From assembly GCF_041146395.1 (NCBI RefSeq), contig NC_090984.1:84393114-84457113 (forward strand): DNA of 64,000 nucleotides. Direction: 5' to 3'. Below are positions 38,690 to 50,433 of the stretch, one piece after another (position 1 is the first letter of the stretch; the number at the start of each line of letters is the position of its first letter). Below the pieces are notes generated by a model. The model made no database searches. It worked only from the letters and a program-made list of their open reading frames with translations, and was not told where the DNA came from. This stretch comes from Eulemur rufifrons. Taxonomy: Eukaryota > Chordata > Mammalia > Primates > Lemuridae. The translations under genes and the position numbers were made by a program.

Positions 38690-38850
38690 TTTTCAAAGTA
38701 TGTTCTGAGGACCATAATCTTCAGAGTATGGGTGGGGGCGCTGATAAAATGCAGATTTCCTGGCCCTGCCCCAGATCTGGACCCAGAAATCTGCATATTT
38801 CACAAGGTTCCTTGACCATTTTGAGCACACTAAAGCTTGAGAACTACCGT
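38690..38850 (-). mobile_element. hAT-type MER5/MER20-like element
   Basis: Reverse complement begins GGTAGTTCTCAAGCTTTAGT and contains 'tcaaggaaccttgtgaaata' and 'gggtccagatctggggcagg'. It follows the recalled layout of short Charlie-group elements. No target-site duplication was resolved. Confidence 0.55.
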
Positions 38851-39284
38851 TTTAAGTTATTTCACTTACATTTTCAGGGCCGATAATTACCATTAAAAGG
38901 CTGATACCAAGACATTATTAAACAGGCAAGGAATATCCTTGGCTTGTGCTTTATAAATTGTTAAATATGGCAATTATGGTATCACTATGCCCAGAACACA
39001 CCAAATAGGTCTATGCAAGTGAAAACAGTTCCAATCCTATAGATATAGTAGTTCTTAACTCTAGGTCCGAAATTAAGAACTACATCAGGTCTTCAAACCT
39101 TCTTTGCCAATTAGGTGTCTGGTGAAGCTATGGAGGAGTACTTTGAAGGAGTTCCCAGCATCATTGCTAACTTCTGAGAAGCAGTAAGATCAATTGGAAT
39201 TGGAAGAGCTCTCGGAAACTGGTCAGGACTGTTAATTTTCCTCTGATGAATATTTACCATAGGTTATATATTTGCTCTCTGGCC

Positions 39285-39420
39285 CTCACAACAACCCTCA
39301 TAAAATGCTTGGTCTGTAGACGAAAATCTGAAATTTAGAGAGGTTCTGTACGTTGCTTGAGGTCACAGAGCTAGTAAGTGGTAGACCCAAAATGCATACC
39401 AGGTCAGTCTGTCTCCTCCC
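39285..39420 (-). mobile_element. MIR remnant, antisense
   Basis: 'cacaacaaccctcataaaat', 'gttgcttgaggtcacagagc' and 'tagtaagtggtagacccaaa' are the antisense MIR sequence order. Confidence 0.65.
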
Positions 39421-39784
39421 TGCTGGGCCTTTGGGAGGAGAGGGGGATGGATCCGGTGGCCACAGCTTCTCCTGGAAGCTTTCCCCAGGCCAAGGCACCA
39501 GCTGTCGCTCCGTGCAGCATGCTGTTACAGGGGATTTCAGGATATCTTCCCAAGTTCTTAGATGACGAAACAAAATCAAGACTCAGAAGCTTATTTTTTC
39601 CTTACCTTATTATATAGCCTACCTTAGGGTAAGATTTTATGTGATCTTCCCTGAGAAAAGGTTGTGATCCCGAGAAAGAAGCTAATTATCTCTGCTGGTC
39701 AAAGTTTCCTCTTTGTAAAATGTGAGGCTTGAACAGCTTCCTCACAGGTCTTTCTCAGGCCCCAGAATCCACAGACAATATTTC

Positions 39785-40118
39785 TTTTTTTTTTTTTTTT
39801 TTGTTGAGACAGAGTCTCACTTTGTTGCCCAGGCTAGAGTGAGTGCCGTGGCGTCAGCTTAGCTCACAGCAACCTCAGACTCCTCGGCTTAAGCGATCCT
39901 ACTGCCTCAGCCTCCCGAGTAGCTGGGACTACAGGCATGCGCCACTATGCCCGGCTAATTTTTTCTATATAGATTTTTAGTTGTCCATATAATGTCTTTC
40001 TATTTTTAGTAGAGACGGGGTCTCGCTCAGGCTGGTCTCGAACTCCTGACCTTGAGCAATCCACCCGCCTCGGCCTCCCAGAGTGCTAGGATTACAGGCG
40101 TGAGCCACCGCGCCCGGC
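39785..40118 (-). mobile_element. Full-length Alu, antisense, strepsirrhine type
   Basis: Dimeric Alu read as reverse complement: T-rich tail, 'gagacagagtctcactttgt', 'gctcacagcaacctcagact', an expanded middle linker (ttttctatatagatttttag ... gtccatataatgtc), then 'agacggggtctcgctcaggc' to 'ccaccgcgcccggcc'. It is flanked by a 15-16 bp duplication CCACAGACAATATTTC (39769-39784 and 40119-40134). The linker form is the main clue to a strepsirrhine host. The good preservation suggests a fairly recent insertion. Confidence 0.92.
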
Positions 40119-40139
40119 CCACAGACAATATTTCACAGT

Positions 40140-40290
40140 CAAATTGCTTCGCCTCCAGTATCTGTTTCCTCACTGATGATCCAAGAATAATCATTTCTAT
40201 TTCATAATCTTCTTATAAGTATTAAATGAGTTAATGTAATAAAATGGCAGGCACATTAAGTGTTCAATAACTATTATCTATTATTATTAT
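40140..40290 (+). mobile_element. MIR remnant
   Basis: 'cagtatctgtttcctcactg', 'taagtattaaatgagttaat', 'atggcaggcacattaagtgt' and 'tcaataactattat' are the MIR 3' half. The Alu at 39785 was inserted beside or into this element. Confidence 0.6.
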
Positions 40291-41913
40291 GCCTTGCAAA
40301 GGTAATGATTAAAAGAGCAAAGTAGAAGGTAAAGAGATACTTTGATATTGAGTTTTATTTAAAGTTAGTGATAAAGGTTTTAAAGGAAAGAATTGTATAT
40401 CACATTCCTTTTGTAATCTCTGGTGCTGTGCACATCTCAGGTACTTATTGGATAAGGGCTGCTGTTTACATGAATTGGCATTCACTGAGTTAGCATTCTG
40501 TGTGTTCTGTCTGTATAGATCTGACCCATGAACGAGCTCTGCCAACATAACTAATAACTGTCAAAGTCATAGCTACTGAGAGCAAGGAAATAATAGACTG
40601 AATGGCATGTCCAAAGCATTTCCCATCTCTGATTTTTCTGACCTAACACCTCTGACTCTCAGGAATTTTTCTCTATCCCTCTTGCTAAAACATAAACCCA
40701 CTTCCTTTTTCCTGGTCTCAAGAACTTTTAACCCAATTGCACAAGTTGTTCCTTCTCTAAACATCGGAGACTCTTGTCAGCCCTTGATATACCTCCCTCA
40801 AACTAAATAATACTGGATTCTAGTATCTTTTCATGAATAAAAAAAAATGCAATACTATTTTAGTTCCCTATGTTTTAAATTGTTGTCTTGCTCCTTTCTG
40901 GAATATGATTCCTTTTCTTAATCCTTCAAAATATAACACTATAAATGGGCAGAGAATTCTAATTGAGACCCCAGTGATATCAAACAGATGAAAAGACTGT
41001 TTTTATATCTTAACATGTTTGACTTATAGATGGCAGACAGGGCATGGATATGGAAATTCTTTCTTTTCCAGGGAAGGATTAGGATGGCATTGGCACACAA
41101 TGATGGATATTTGGCTTCTGTTTTAGGCTTCCTCTCCTAAAAAATAGTCAACTGCACCCACCCAATTCTACAGCAAGTATGCTATTTGGAAATAAATTAT
41201 TGCAGAGTGTATCAAAAAGATTAAAACCTTGGAATGTCTTTGTTCTCCGCTTACATATCCTTCTCATTCTCTCTTTCTCTCCCTAGTATGTAGGAACAGT
41301 GTGACCTGGAAAAGAATGTAGTGTCACTATAGGGTGACTGACACTTGTAAGCCAGGGCAGAGTCCTCCATGGACACCTGACTATACCAAATGAGTGATTG
41401 TGATTTCCTAATCAGATGCCAATTTGGGTAATACCAACTAAAATGCTCCCCTCAATTCACACTGAAAGCTTCCTAGTCTTTTGCAAGGAAAGCTGTCCAA
41501 AGGGTTATGTAGTCCAAGAAAGTTTTGTTTGTACAAGCAAAATGTGGATGTTTTTGCTCATAGTCCAAGTATTTCACAGCCCTTTTGGGGGAACCCTTTT
41601 CACTAATGTCCTGTTCAAGAATACTTGCATATTATATATAATCCCTCTCAAGGATTTTGTATAGGTGTGATAAACAACTCAGAAATGCTTGCTGATGTTC
41701 ACTTTGTGAAAATTCGTTAAGTTGTATACTTGAGATTTGTGCACTTTCTTCTTGTGTTATATATATGTGAATAAAAAGTTTATGGAAAATACACATTTAA
41801 AATGATATTTTAAAAGTTATTTTTTTTGATCATCAGTTGAAGCCAACCAGCAATAGACAATGTTTCGAGCTAAATGGTTGTGTTTGCAGGGCAAAATTAG
41901 GAGCCTAATCTAT
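40291..41913. other. Gene-free intergenic stretch
   Basis: No gene or confidently named repeat. 41690-41800 resembles an old repeat tail (gtgaataaaaagtttatgga) but is not assigned. Confidence 0.45.
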
Positions 41914-41930
41914 GGTCCTCTGGTGGCCAC
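41914..41930 (-). promoter_or_regulatory. CTCF-type binding motif, minus orientation
   Basis: Plus-strand GGTCCTCTGGTGGCCA; the complement TGGCCACCAGAGGACC matches the CTCF core closely. It lies about 5.9 kb upstream of BMP4 exon 1 and just before the upstream CpG island. Occupancy inferred. Confidence 0.55.
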
Positions 41931-42589
41931 AGCACCTGAGAAACCGACCTACAGCTTCAGGAAATCCATTCTGAGCCCTCCTGAAGAAAGAGCAGTTGCA
42001 CCAACCAAGGGCTGGGCTCTGGGGAGCAGAGCAGCCCAAGGTAGAGAGCAAGATGCCTAACATGCCCCTGGCACTTTTCTTAAGCCCGAAGAGGACTGGG
42101 AACCACTGGGCCAGAACAGAAGCTCCGGGAGGCTTCTTCAGCTTGTGCTCAGCCATTCCCCTTCTTGGCTTCTCTTCTGAGAGGCTAAGACTGGGCATTG
42201 CAAAGCATCAGTCTCTGAAGAGAAATGGCAGGGTCACCAGGTACGTATTTCTTAGAATAGAAATGCACAAAGCCAAAAAGGACAGGTAACATCTTAAGAG
42301 AAAGAAACAGCCTCCATCACTGGATTCTGGGAGCTCAGGGCTTGAAAGATGGGCTGGGGAGAGGATAGTAATAGAGAAAATGGGGCTCCAAAGTGACTGT
42401 CTTGGTCCCTCCCTCGCCAAAGCTGAATCCTACCTGGCAGGCAGAGACAGAGCTAAGTGCAATGTGGTGGGGTTTGGCCCTTTTCGGAGTCGTGCGTCCC
42501 CAGAGCCAGGCCCAGAGATCGTGCAAACTCAATTTCAAGGAGGCAGAGAAATCGAAGAGGTGATGAGAGGCTGAACTGCGAGGAAAGAA

Positions 42590-43330
42590 AGTATGAGGGC
42601 GGGACTCCTGCGCCTGCGGAGCAGCCCAGATGCACCCTCCGCTCGCCTCCTCCAGGCGGCTGGAGAACAAGGTGCGCACGCGGACAATTCCGAGTCGCTC
42701 CTTGCCTTCCTCCACCGCAGGTGCGCCTCCAACACGCTGGGGACTCGAGGATAGCCAGCCCCAGTACCTCCTCACCCCTCCCCGAGCCAACTGACGGGGA
42801 CATTTTTCCAGCTCCTTATCCCCTTATGCCCTTCTTGGTCAGACGCAGACTTGGACTTCTGGATGTCCCCTAGCGTAAAGAAACGTGGGCGCGCACCCTG
42901 TTGCCTGAGGGCCAGGGCAAGAGAGCGGTGGGTATGAGGACGAGGCTGTTCCCAGAGGCTCGGGGGCTGCTGCGTCCTCCCCTTGGGCACTCTTTGCGGG
43001 TCCCTGCAGCTACGCCCTTGTAAGCCGCCACGTGTGTCAGCGCAGGGTGGGTGGACGGTCACCCCGACGGCGCCGCACAGCGGGGTCTCGCGCGGTTCCC
43101 GCCGCCACGCCGCCTCCACCGCGCGGTCCCGGCCCGCCCCGCCTCTTCTTGCCCTCGTTATTTTTAGCTCAAAAGCTGCACCTTCCTACCTGCAAGAGCT
43201 CGCCCCGCTCTCAGACTCGTTTTGCAGGATTTGCGCCCCAGGTGGCTAACCTGACCCACACGTGAATCAACAGCAAGCGCCTGGGCAACCCGGGCGAGCC
43301 ACTCGCACGGAATTTGCACCCATTCGCACG
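42590..43330. promoter_or_regulatory. Orphan CpG island upstream of BMP4
   Basis: CpG-dense block, densest at 42600-42730 and 43010-43140, with no gene start known to me at this distance (about 6.5-7.3 kb upstream of BMP4). It contains a MEF2-like TTATTTTTAG (43158-43167) and CACGTG boxes at 43029 and 43259; a third lies at 43657, past the edge. Open frames of up to 151 codons (42335-42790 minus) have no domain signature. It could be a distal enhancer, a lncRNA promoter or an alternative BMP4 start. Confidence 0.65.
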
Positions 43331-44905
43331 AGAGGTTCCTGACACGCTAAGCATTCCTACCTCCTTGTTCGTCTACCACGACGTGGAAACAAGGAATCAT
43401 CAGCGGGAATGAATGAATGAAACTTTAAAAATGAAAAAGATGGAGGTCTTAAAGTGACACTCCTCTGGCAGGGGTCGAGCGGTTTTGCACCCGCTCCCTG
43501 CCGTTCTCCCTCCCAAAGCTCTTGGGATGTTGGGGCAACAGAGTACAGGAGCCCTAATTATACCCGCAGAAAATTAAATCTGGATAGTATTTGTTAAGCT
43601 TGACTCCCTAGCTAGCCACCTCCTTCAGTACCATTTCTGTCTTACTACAGGTTGTCCACGTGGCAGAGTATGGCTTTTCCCATCAGTTGAGAAAAACAGT
43701 GTGCTTTTCTTAACAGAGTTACCCGGTGTCTGGGCTCAATGTGATCTGCTGTTTCCACTTGCCAACTCCAGCAATGGTACCTCCAAGTTTATGGAACACT
43801 AGAATAAAGGAGATTTGTAAGGCCAGGAGGAGGTGTGAGGGCACTTGTGATAGTCCCAGGTGGGGTAGTGAACACTGCAGAACAACCCTAAGGGCCCTAG
43901 CCTTCCCTCAAGCCAGGTAAACAAAAATAAAACATAACAAGAAGTCTCCTTTATTCACCACAAAGGGATGGGAGGCTGGCTTTTGAAGACTTTTCCTCAG
44001 AATTCTTATTTTCATTCTGAAAATCTGAGTTTTGTTCCGTGTTCACCTCCTCCATGTTAGGGTGTCAACTACAGATGAGAGGTAAACATGTCCTCATTAC
44101 ACCGAAATGTGCTGTGCCACTCCTGCATCTGACTAGTTCTGTAGCCAGAACCTGAGAAGTTTGGATGATCTGGTGTTATTTCCCCAGTTTTAGATGAAAT
44201 CTAGGGGAAACAAATAGGGACAAAAACTGGATGATTGAGAGACTAAGAATTGTAAGGGGAAAATAAAAGTGACTGTTGGTTTTCTTCGTTGTATTTAAAA
44301 TAAATGCTATCTCTTTAAGTTAGAGATTCTTAAGCATGCAATTTTTGGTGTAAGTGTAAAAATGCATGGGAGGGCATAACTTCATCAAATTTTCAAATGG
44401 ATCTGGGACTCAGGAAATATTGAAACACCTTCTCTAGAATATGGTCCATGTGTTAAAACTTTCCTATTGGGATATGTCTGCAAGTTGCACACACAGAAAC
44501 TTTGATTCCATGGTACATAACATTCACACTCAACAGCAAAATGTTCTTAACTCATCTCTGAGATAAGAGAAATTTCACTCTAAAAGCCAACAGTCACAGG
44601 GGAAAGGACCCTGGCAGAACAGTGACCTGGAGCCCAAGTCCCTGCTCTACTTGCCACTAACCACCTAAGACTCTTGTAACTCTCAAGGTGAGGATCAAAC
44701 ACTGGAGTGTATATGAAACCAATTTACAGATTGCAAAATATATGGCTAGTGGCATTTATGAAAATAAATGCTGATCGGTTTCCACATGCTAGTTATAATT
44801 AAATTAATAAGGATGTAAATAATTATAACTATGTGAATATTTACGTATTTTCTTCAACCATATACTTATAAGGAAAATCAACATACTTTGGATTCCTGGC
44901 CATTG
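43331..44905. other. Gene-free intergenic stretch
   Basis: No gene. 43540-43620 is a repeat-free block with TAAT-type cores (ccctaattatacc, gaaaattaaatc). Otherwise unassigned. Confidence 0.45.
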
Positions 44906-44909
44906 TTAG

Positions 44910-45075
44910 GCATATCTCATTTAATCCCCAAAGTAACCTATGGTTTATATAGTATGGTTGTCACCCTCCCACACTTTTTTTTTTTTTTTTTTTTTAACAT
45001 TTGAGGAAAGAAACCCAGAGAGATTAATTAAATTGCCTAAGGCTACTCAGCTAACAAACACTAGGTTTCAACTCC
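44910..45075 (-). mobile_element. MIR remnant, antisense, with T-run insertion
   Basis: 'catttaatccccaaagtaac', 'tttgaggaaagaaacccaga' and 'ttgcctaaggctactcagct' follow antisense MIR. A T run (44975-44996) interrupts the middle. Confidence 0.6.
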
Positions 45076-45867
45076 AGATAAAGTCCCCACTTTAAAGAGG
45101 GGAATATCAGAAAAAGCGCAAATTTTGTTCAGATTTAGGTAAATTTAATTCCTTATGCATTCTGTGCAAAAGTACAAGAGTTTTAAACAGAGCAGACACT
45201 CTTGGGATGTTCAGTCTTCTCTGTAGTCTTTGCTGGAAAACTGTCTTTAACCAACTCATTTCCCTTTCATTTCCTCCACAGTTCAGTTCAGGTTCGCTGG
45301 CATCTTAATATAAATTTGTACACATAGTTCCTTATTAGTGTCATCCAGCTTCTTTAGCTAATTAGGCAGCCTTAGATGGGAAAGAACACCCCTGTCTTCC
45401 ACTTCTGCAGCCCCTTTCAGTAACCCTTTGTAGGAAGAACCATCATGTTCAGCAGCTAACAGATGCCAAAACTGAGACCCCCAAATGATTAAATATCTTG
45501 CTCAAGGTTAATTAGCAAGAACATAGCTCTTTTTGTCTATAGCACCAGTCATGAAGCTAATGAGGATAAAACAACTCATTTTTTCTGGTTCCCTGAGTTT
45601 TGGGTACATTAAAAGAACTACCACAAGCTCTGGTCCACTTTCTTTTAAACATTTCTTATGCCTTTAGCATTGGCATGCGGGTTTGTTCAACAGGTACAGC
45701 TCCTATTTCATTTCTCTTTAGCATAAAATCTATCACAGCACACTGTACAGTTTGTAGATGCTCCAGAAAGCTGGCAGACATCTGTCCTTGATCTTTAATT
45801 ATGTTTTAATTATGCTTGAGAACCAGTATCACAGAAAATGAGTTGCTGGAGGGCAAGTCCCACAAGC

Positions 45868-45899
<32 letters not shown>

Positions 45900-46215
45900 A
45901 TAGTAGGTGCTTTGCTCCAAACATTATGAATTATGAATATTGTTGCTTTTCTATACAGGACTTAGGTTGCTGGGGCTGGAATAACAGATGAAAACATGTT
46001 CTTAGTAACATTTTGAAACTTAAACAAGGAAGAATTGATGATATGATTTTTTAAAGTGCAGCAGTCAGTGTGGGGTGATTTTTTAAAAAATAGACTCGAA
46101 GTCAGAAAGCCTGGTTTCAGGTATAGCTAAAACCAATTCATACTATATGTATGAACTTGGGCTCCATTTATTTGAGTTATATGGGCTATATGATCTCCAA
46201 ACTTTAGGTGTTGGT
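45076..46215. other. Gene-free stretch with MIR-like text and a poly-A tract
   Basis: No gene. 45440-45540 looks like antisense MIR (gatgccaaaactgagacccc, ttgctcaaggttaattagca). A 27-base A run (45868-45894) has no retroposon body that I recognise in front of it. Confidence 0.5.
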
Positions 46216-46289
46216 GAGGTTTCCTGTAAAGGGCCAGATAGTAAATATTTTAGGCTTTGTGGGCCACATACGGTCTCTGTCATTTCTTC

Positions 46290-46395
46290 CTTCTCCTCCT
46301 CATCTCCTTCTCTCCCCCTTCTCCTCCTCTTGTTCCTCCTTCTTCTCTTGTTCCTCCTCCTTCTCCTCCTCCTCCTCTATCTTCTTCTTCTTCAG
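46290..46395. repeat. Polypyrimidine microsatellite (TTC/TCC/CTC units)
   Basis: About 105 bp of nearly pure pyrimidine on the plus strand, in triplet units (ctcctcctcatctccttctc, ttcttcttcttca). It lies inside the split hAT element. Confidence 0.9.
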
Positions 46396-46420
46396 TTGTT
46401 TACAGATATACAAACCATTT

Positions 46421-46850
46421 ATACTAGTTTGCTAAGGCTGCCTTAACAAAGTATCACAAATTGGGTGGCTTGAACAACAGAAATGTATTGTCTCACAGTT
46501 TTGGATGCTAGCTGTGCAAGATCAAGGTGTCAACAGGGTTGGTTCTTTCTTAGAACTGGGAGGGAGAATCTGTTCCTAGCTTCTAGCTTCTAGTGGTCTC
46601 GCCATGGAGCTCCTTGGTTTGTCCCTATGTCTGCTCTCACATTGACATAGCGTTCTTTGTGTGTGTGTCTATGTCCACATTGCCCCCTTTTATAAGGACA
46701 CCAATCATACTAGGTTAGGGCCCCCCCCCCCCATGCCAGTTTAATTACATCTGCAATGATCCTATTTCCAAATAAGGCCACATTCTGAGGTTCTGGGTGT
46801 TATGTTATTTCAACATATAAATTTTGGGGGAACACAATTCAATCCATAAG
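46421..46850 (-). mobile_element. MaLR LTR (MLT1-like), antisense, nested
   Basis: 'gtttgctaaggctgccttaa', 'aattgggtggcttgaacaac', 'gccacattctgaggttctgg', 'cacaattcaatccataag'. Flanked by ACCATTT on both sides (46414-46420 and 46851-46857), consistent with a target-site duplication. A C run (46721-46732) lies inside. No internal viral genes. Confidence 0.75.
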
Positions 46851-46989
46851 ACCATTTCTAGCTCACAAACCATACAAAAACAGGTCATGGGCCATAGTTT
46901 GCTGATCCCTTTAGTAAAGCTCCTATTTATTCTAAAATCCTATAAATCTCTGTTCTCTATGCCTATATGTGACAAATTAATTGTCTCTT

Positions 46990-47900
46990 ATATTGACTCA
47001 TGCAACAAATTTTTATTGAGCACCGACATGTGCTAGGCACGGTTCTTGGTGCTAGAAGATAGAAGTGAAAAACTGATAAAAATCACTGTCCTCAGTCTTA
47101 GAATCTAGTAGGAAAGGCAGACCATCAACAAAATAAATAAGAATAATCTGTAGCATGCTAGATGGCAAGAGGCAGTAAGAAGAATAATTAAGTGGGAAAG
47201 AGAGATAGCCATGGCATTGAATTTTTATAGGGTGGTCAGGGAATGCTTCACAGAAAAGATGACATTTAAGCAGAGACCTGAAGGGACATGGATACCTGGG
47301 GAAACCGTGTTCTGGGCAAAAGGAAGAGGAGTGTGATCTCTGAGGTGGAAATGGGTCAGGTGTGTTCAGGAAACAGCAAGGAAGCAAGTGTGCTTGAGTA
47401 GCAAGAGCCATTAGGAGCTGAGGTCACAGAAGTGGGGGAGGTGAGATGGCCCATGGTTTATGGTCCTGTACCTCCACATCTTAATCAGGGCCAGTCCTGG
47501 GACTAGGGGAGGCAAGCAAGGTATCTAGGCACACAATTTAAGGAGGCACTCATTCTGAGGGTCATGCAAGTGTCGGGTGGACACCTGAGAGTGAGTGCCT
47601 CCTTAAATCATGCACCCTAGGAGCCTCTCTGGCCTCATCCTAGTTCTGGCCATGGTAAGGGCTTTAGCTTCAGTTACAAGTGAGACAGGACATTTCTGAA
47701 GAGTCCTTGCAGAATAGTGCCATGATGAACCTGAAATTTTACCAGGATCACTCTGGCTTCTGTGCTAAGGGAAAGAATAGAATAAAGGAGACCAATTATT
47801 AATAGAAGACTACTGAAATAACTTTCAGAGTAAAATGGTGAAAGGCTTCTTACCTGATAACCCACCAAGGGCTGAGCCACCCTACAAAGCTGTCAGACAT
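46990..47900 (+). repeat. Old interspersed repeat, family not assigned
   Basis: 'gcaacaaatttttattgagc', 'gtgctaggcacggttcttgg', 'agggtggtcagggaatgctt', 'catttaagcagagacctgaa' and 'ccaggatcactctggcttct' follow a widespread old mammalian repeat. A central patch, 47465-47640, is not part of the recalled consensus. The 119-codon minus frame at 47052-47411 is its antisense reading, not a gene. Confidence 0.5.
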
Positions 47901-48349
47901 ATGACCAGTTGACTTTGGGTTTTCTTTTTGTTTTCAGTCAACATTCTTTGGAGGTCACCTACATGCAGGAACATATGCCAGGTGCTGGCATGTGATTCCA
48001 ATAAGGAGTGAAAAATGGTCCCTGCCTCAAAGAATTAATTTTCTTTCCTTTTTTCTTTCCTTTCCTCCTTCCTTCCTTCCTTCTTTTTCTATTTTGAAAC
48101 TTTTCAAAAGTAAAAACAAACAAAAAGCCCATGCCTTGAGACTTACCCTGGAAATTCACCAGCTTACTTTATTGAGGTTTTTCTGGCCCAGGCACTCCAT
48201 ACCCGTTCCATTCGGAGTAGTATATAAATGGTAGTGAGCATCAAGGAATGACTTGGGAGAACAGCCACAATGTATCAGGAATTCTCATGGGAATACTACC
48301 TCTCCCTTTCACTCATAGGACCAGAACTCTGGGGCCCAGAATGTCAGAG

Positions 48350-48440
48350 ATCCTCATACTTGACCCCCTCATTTGACAGATGAGGAGACTGAGACCCAGA
48401 AAGATCAACCTACAATTACCCACCTATTTGTGGTAGAGCG
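48350..48440 (-). mobile_element. MIR remnant, antisense
   Basis: 'cctcatttgacagatgagga' followed by 'gactgagacccagaaagatc' is the antisense MIR core. Confidence 0.6.
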
Positions 48441-48566
48441 TGGCAGATGATAATTTTCAAAGCTGGCTGCAACAGTAGCTTCCACCCCCACATGCTCCTG
48501 AATGTGACTTTGACACTTCCTATTGAGAGATGGGGGTCTCCATTTCCTCCCCTTGAATCTGGGCAT

Positions 48567-49463
48567 GTTAATTTCCTGTAGCTGCTGTAACAGATTACCA
48601 AAAATTCAGTGGCTTGAACAACAAAAATCTATTATCTTACAATTGTGGAGGTCAGAATTCCAAAATAGGTCATACTAGGATAAAATCAAGGTGTAGGCAG
48701 GACTGGGTTCCTTCCGGAGGCTCTAGAGCAGCAGTCCCCAAACTTTTTGGCACCAGGGACCAGAATCATGGAAGACAGTTGTTCCACAACTATGTGTGGG
48801 GGAATGATTTTGGGATGTTTCAAGTGCATTACATTTATTATGCAATCAAACCTCTCTGCTAATGATAATCTGTAGAGCTAGCATCACCATGTCAGCTCCC
48901 CGTCAGATCATCAGGCACTAGATTCTCATAAGGAGTGTACAACCTAGATCCCTCGCATGCGCAGTTTACAGTAGGGTTCCTGCTCCTATGAGAATCTAAT
49001 GCCCCTCTGATCTGACAGGTGATAATGTGAGCAACGGGGAGGAGGTGTAAACACAAATGAAACTTTGCTGCTAGCCTGCTGCTCACCTCCTGCTGTGCTG
49101 CCCAGTTCCTAAGAGGCCATGGACCTGTACCAGTCCTCCCTCCAGGGGTTGGGGACCGCAGCTCTAGAGTGCATCTGTTTCCTTGTCTTCTCCACTTTCT
49201 AGAGGCTGCCTGCACTCCTGGGCTTATGGCCAGCTCTGCTTCTGCATCACGTCTCCTTCTCTGACTCTGACCCTCCTAGTTCCCTGTCATAAGGACCCTC
49301 GTGATTGCATTGTAACCACCTGGATAATCCAGGATAATCCCCCTGTCTCGAGGTCCTTAACTTAATCACATCTGCAAAGCCCTTTTGCCAGGTAAGGTAA
49401 CATATTCAAGGCTCAGGGATTAAGACATAAACATCTTAGAGGGCTATAACTCAGCCTAACACA
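48567..49463 (-). mobile_element. MaLR LTR (MLT1-like), antisense, interrupted
   Basis: 'ttcctgtagctgctgtaaca' and 'attcagtggcttgaacaaca' at the left, 'tccctgtcataaggaccctc' and 'cttaatcacatctgcaaagc' at the right. It is split by the hAT element at 48729-49161. No internal viral region. Confidence 0.7.
48729..49161 (-). mobile_element. hAT-Charlie MER1-type transposon, with 8-bp duplication
   Basis: 433 bp. Starts CAGCAGTCCCCAAACTTTTT and ends GGGTTGGGGACCGCAG, imperfect inverted ends. Internal text 'aggcactagattctcataag', 'gatccctcgcatgcgcagtt' and 'cctatgagaatctaatgccc' contains an internal inverted pair around the two 'gaatctaat/attagattc' cores. The exact 8-bp target duplication CTCTAGAG (48721-48728 and 49162-49169) is the hAT hallmark. 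Non-autonomous, no transposase. Confidence 0.88.
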
Positions 49464-49902
49464 TGGAGTAAGCTTATGTATGACTAAAGAAAAATTCATG
49501 CTGTTTAACATCCAAGGCTAGGTCATAAAAGAGATCTTGTTTCCAACTGGTTGTCTTAAATCACTTGCTTGTAGAACCCAGTTGCCCTTGCCATACAGAA
49601 GGGAATGAAACAGACAAAATCATTGCCATCTTTGAATTTACCTTCAAAAAGGAAATACAAGTGGCAATCAAATAAACAAACATGAAATATAATATTAGGT
49701 GATGTTAGAACAGTATTTCTCCTATTATTTAAGAAAAGAGGAAAGAATTACAAAAGTTTTACATATAGACTTCCATTGATCCTGATTTGTATATTTACCC
49801 CAAAATCTAATTTAATAAAAAAAAAAAAAGCTTACAATCCTCATCTATGGTTTGGATTTGGGTGTGTTGTAGCCACACCGATAGCTTTCAGAAATCTGAG
49901 TG

Positions 49903-50433
49903 TTTCAGTTGCCTAGTCCTTTGCAATAAACAATCCCAAAACAGGGCAGCTTGAAATAACAATTTATTATCATCTCTCATGGTTCTATAGATTGACTGGG
50001 CTCAGCTAGGCACTTCTTGCTTAGAGTCTCATGCAGCTGCAGTCAGATGGTGGCTGGGGCTACAGACACCTGAAGGCTCAACTAGGCTGGATGTCCAAAA
50101 TGTCTTCCCTCATGTGTTTTGTCCCTCACTTGGATGGCTAGAATTGCTGGGGAGTGGTCAGGTATTTCTTTTTCTCCATGTAGCCTCTCAGCTTGGCTAG
50201 CTTGGGCTTTATCACAGCTTGGTGGTCTCATGGTTGTTGAACATTTTATACAGTAGCTGGCATTCCCCACAGAGAGTTTTCTAAGAACACAGAGCATTAC
50301 TATTGTGTATAACCACATTCTGTTGGTTAAATAAAACCTGCCTAGATTCAGTGTAGGAGAGGTCTATACAAGGGTGTGAATGCCAAGAGGCATGGTTCAC
50401 TGGGGGACCATTTTTGGAGACTGGCTACCACAA
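49903..50433 (-). mobile_element. Probable MaLR/ERVL-type LTR, antisense, diverged
   Basis: 'tcagttgcctagtcctttgc', 'caatttattatcatctctca', 'caagggtgtgaatgccaaga' and 'gagactggctaccacaa' follow an MLT1-like antisense order, but divergence is higher than in the other copies. Confidence 0.5.

Larger units (their letters stand above)
46216..46918 (-). mobile_element. hAT-type element split by an LTR insertion
   Basis: 46216-46285 (tgtaaagggccagatagtaa, aatattttaggctttgtggg) and 46853-46918 (cacaaaccatacaaaaacag, ccatagtttgctgatccctt) are the two halves of the same Charlie-group element type seen at 20192, here in opposite orientation. The MaLR LTR at 46421-46850 sits between them, so the hAT is the older insertion. 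Confidence 0.65.

Noticed and set aside
42335..42790. 151-codon minus-strand open frame in the upstream CpG island
   Set aside because: Competing open frames on both strands and no recognisable domain; composition explains it.
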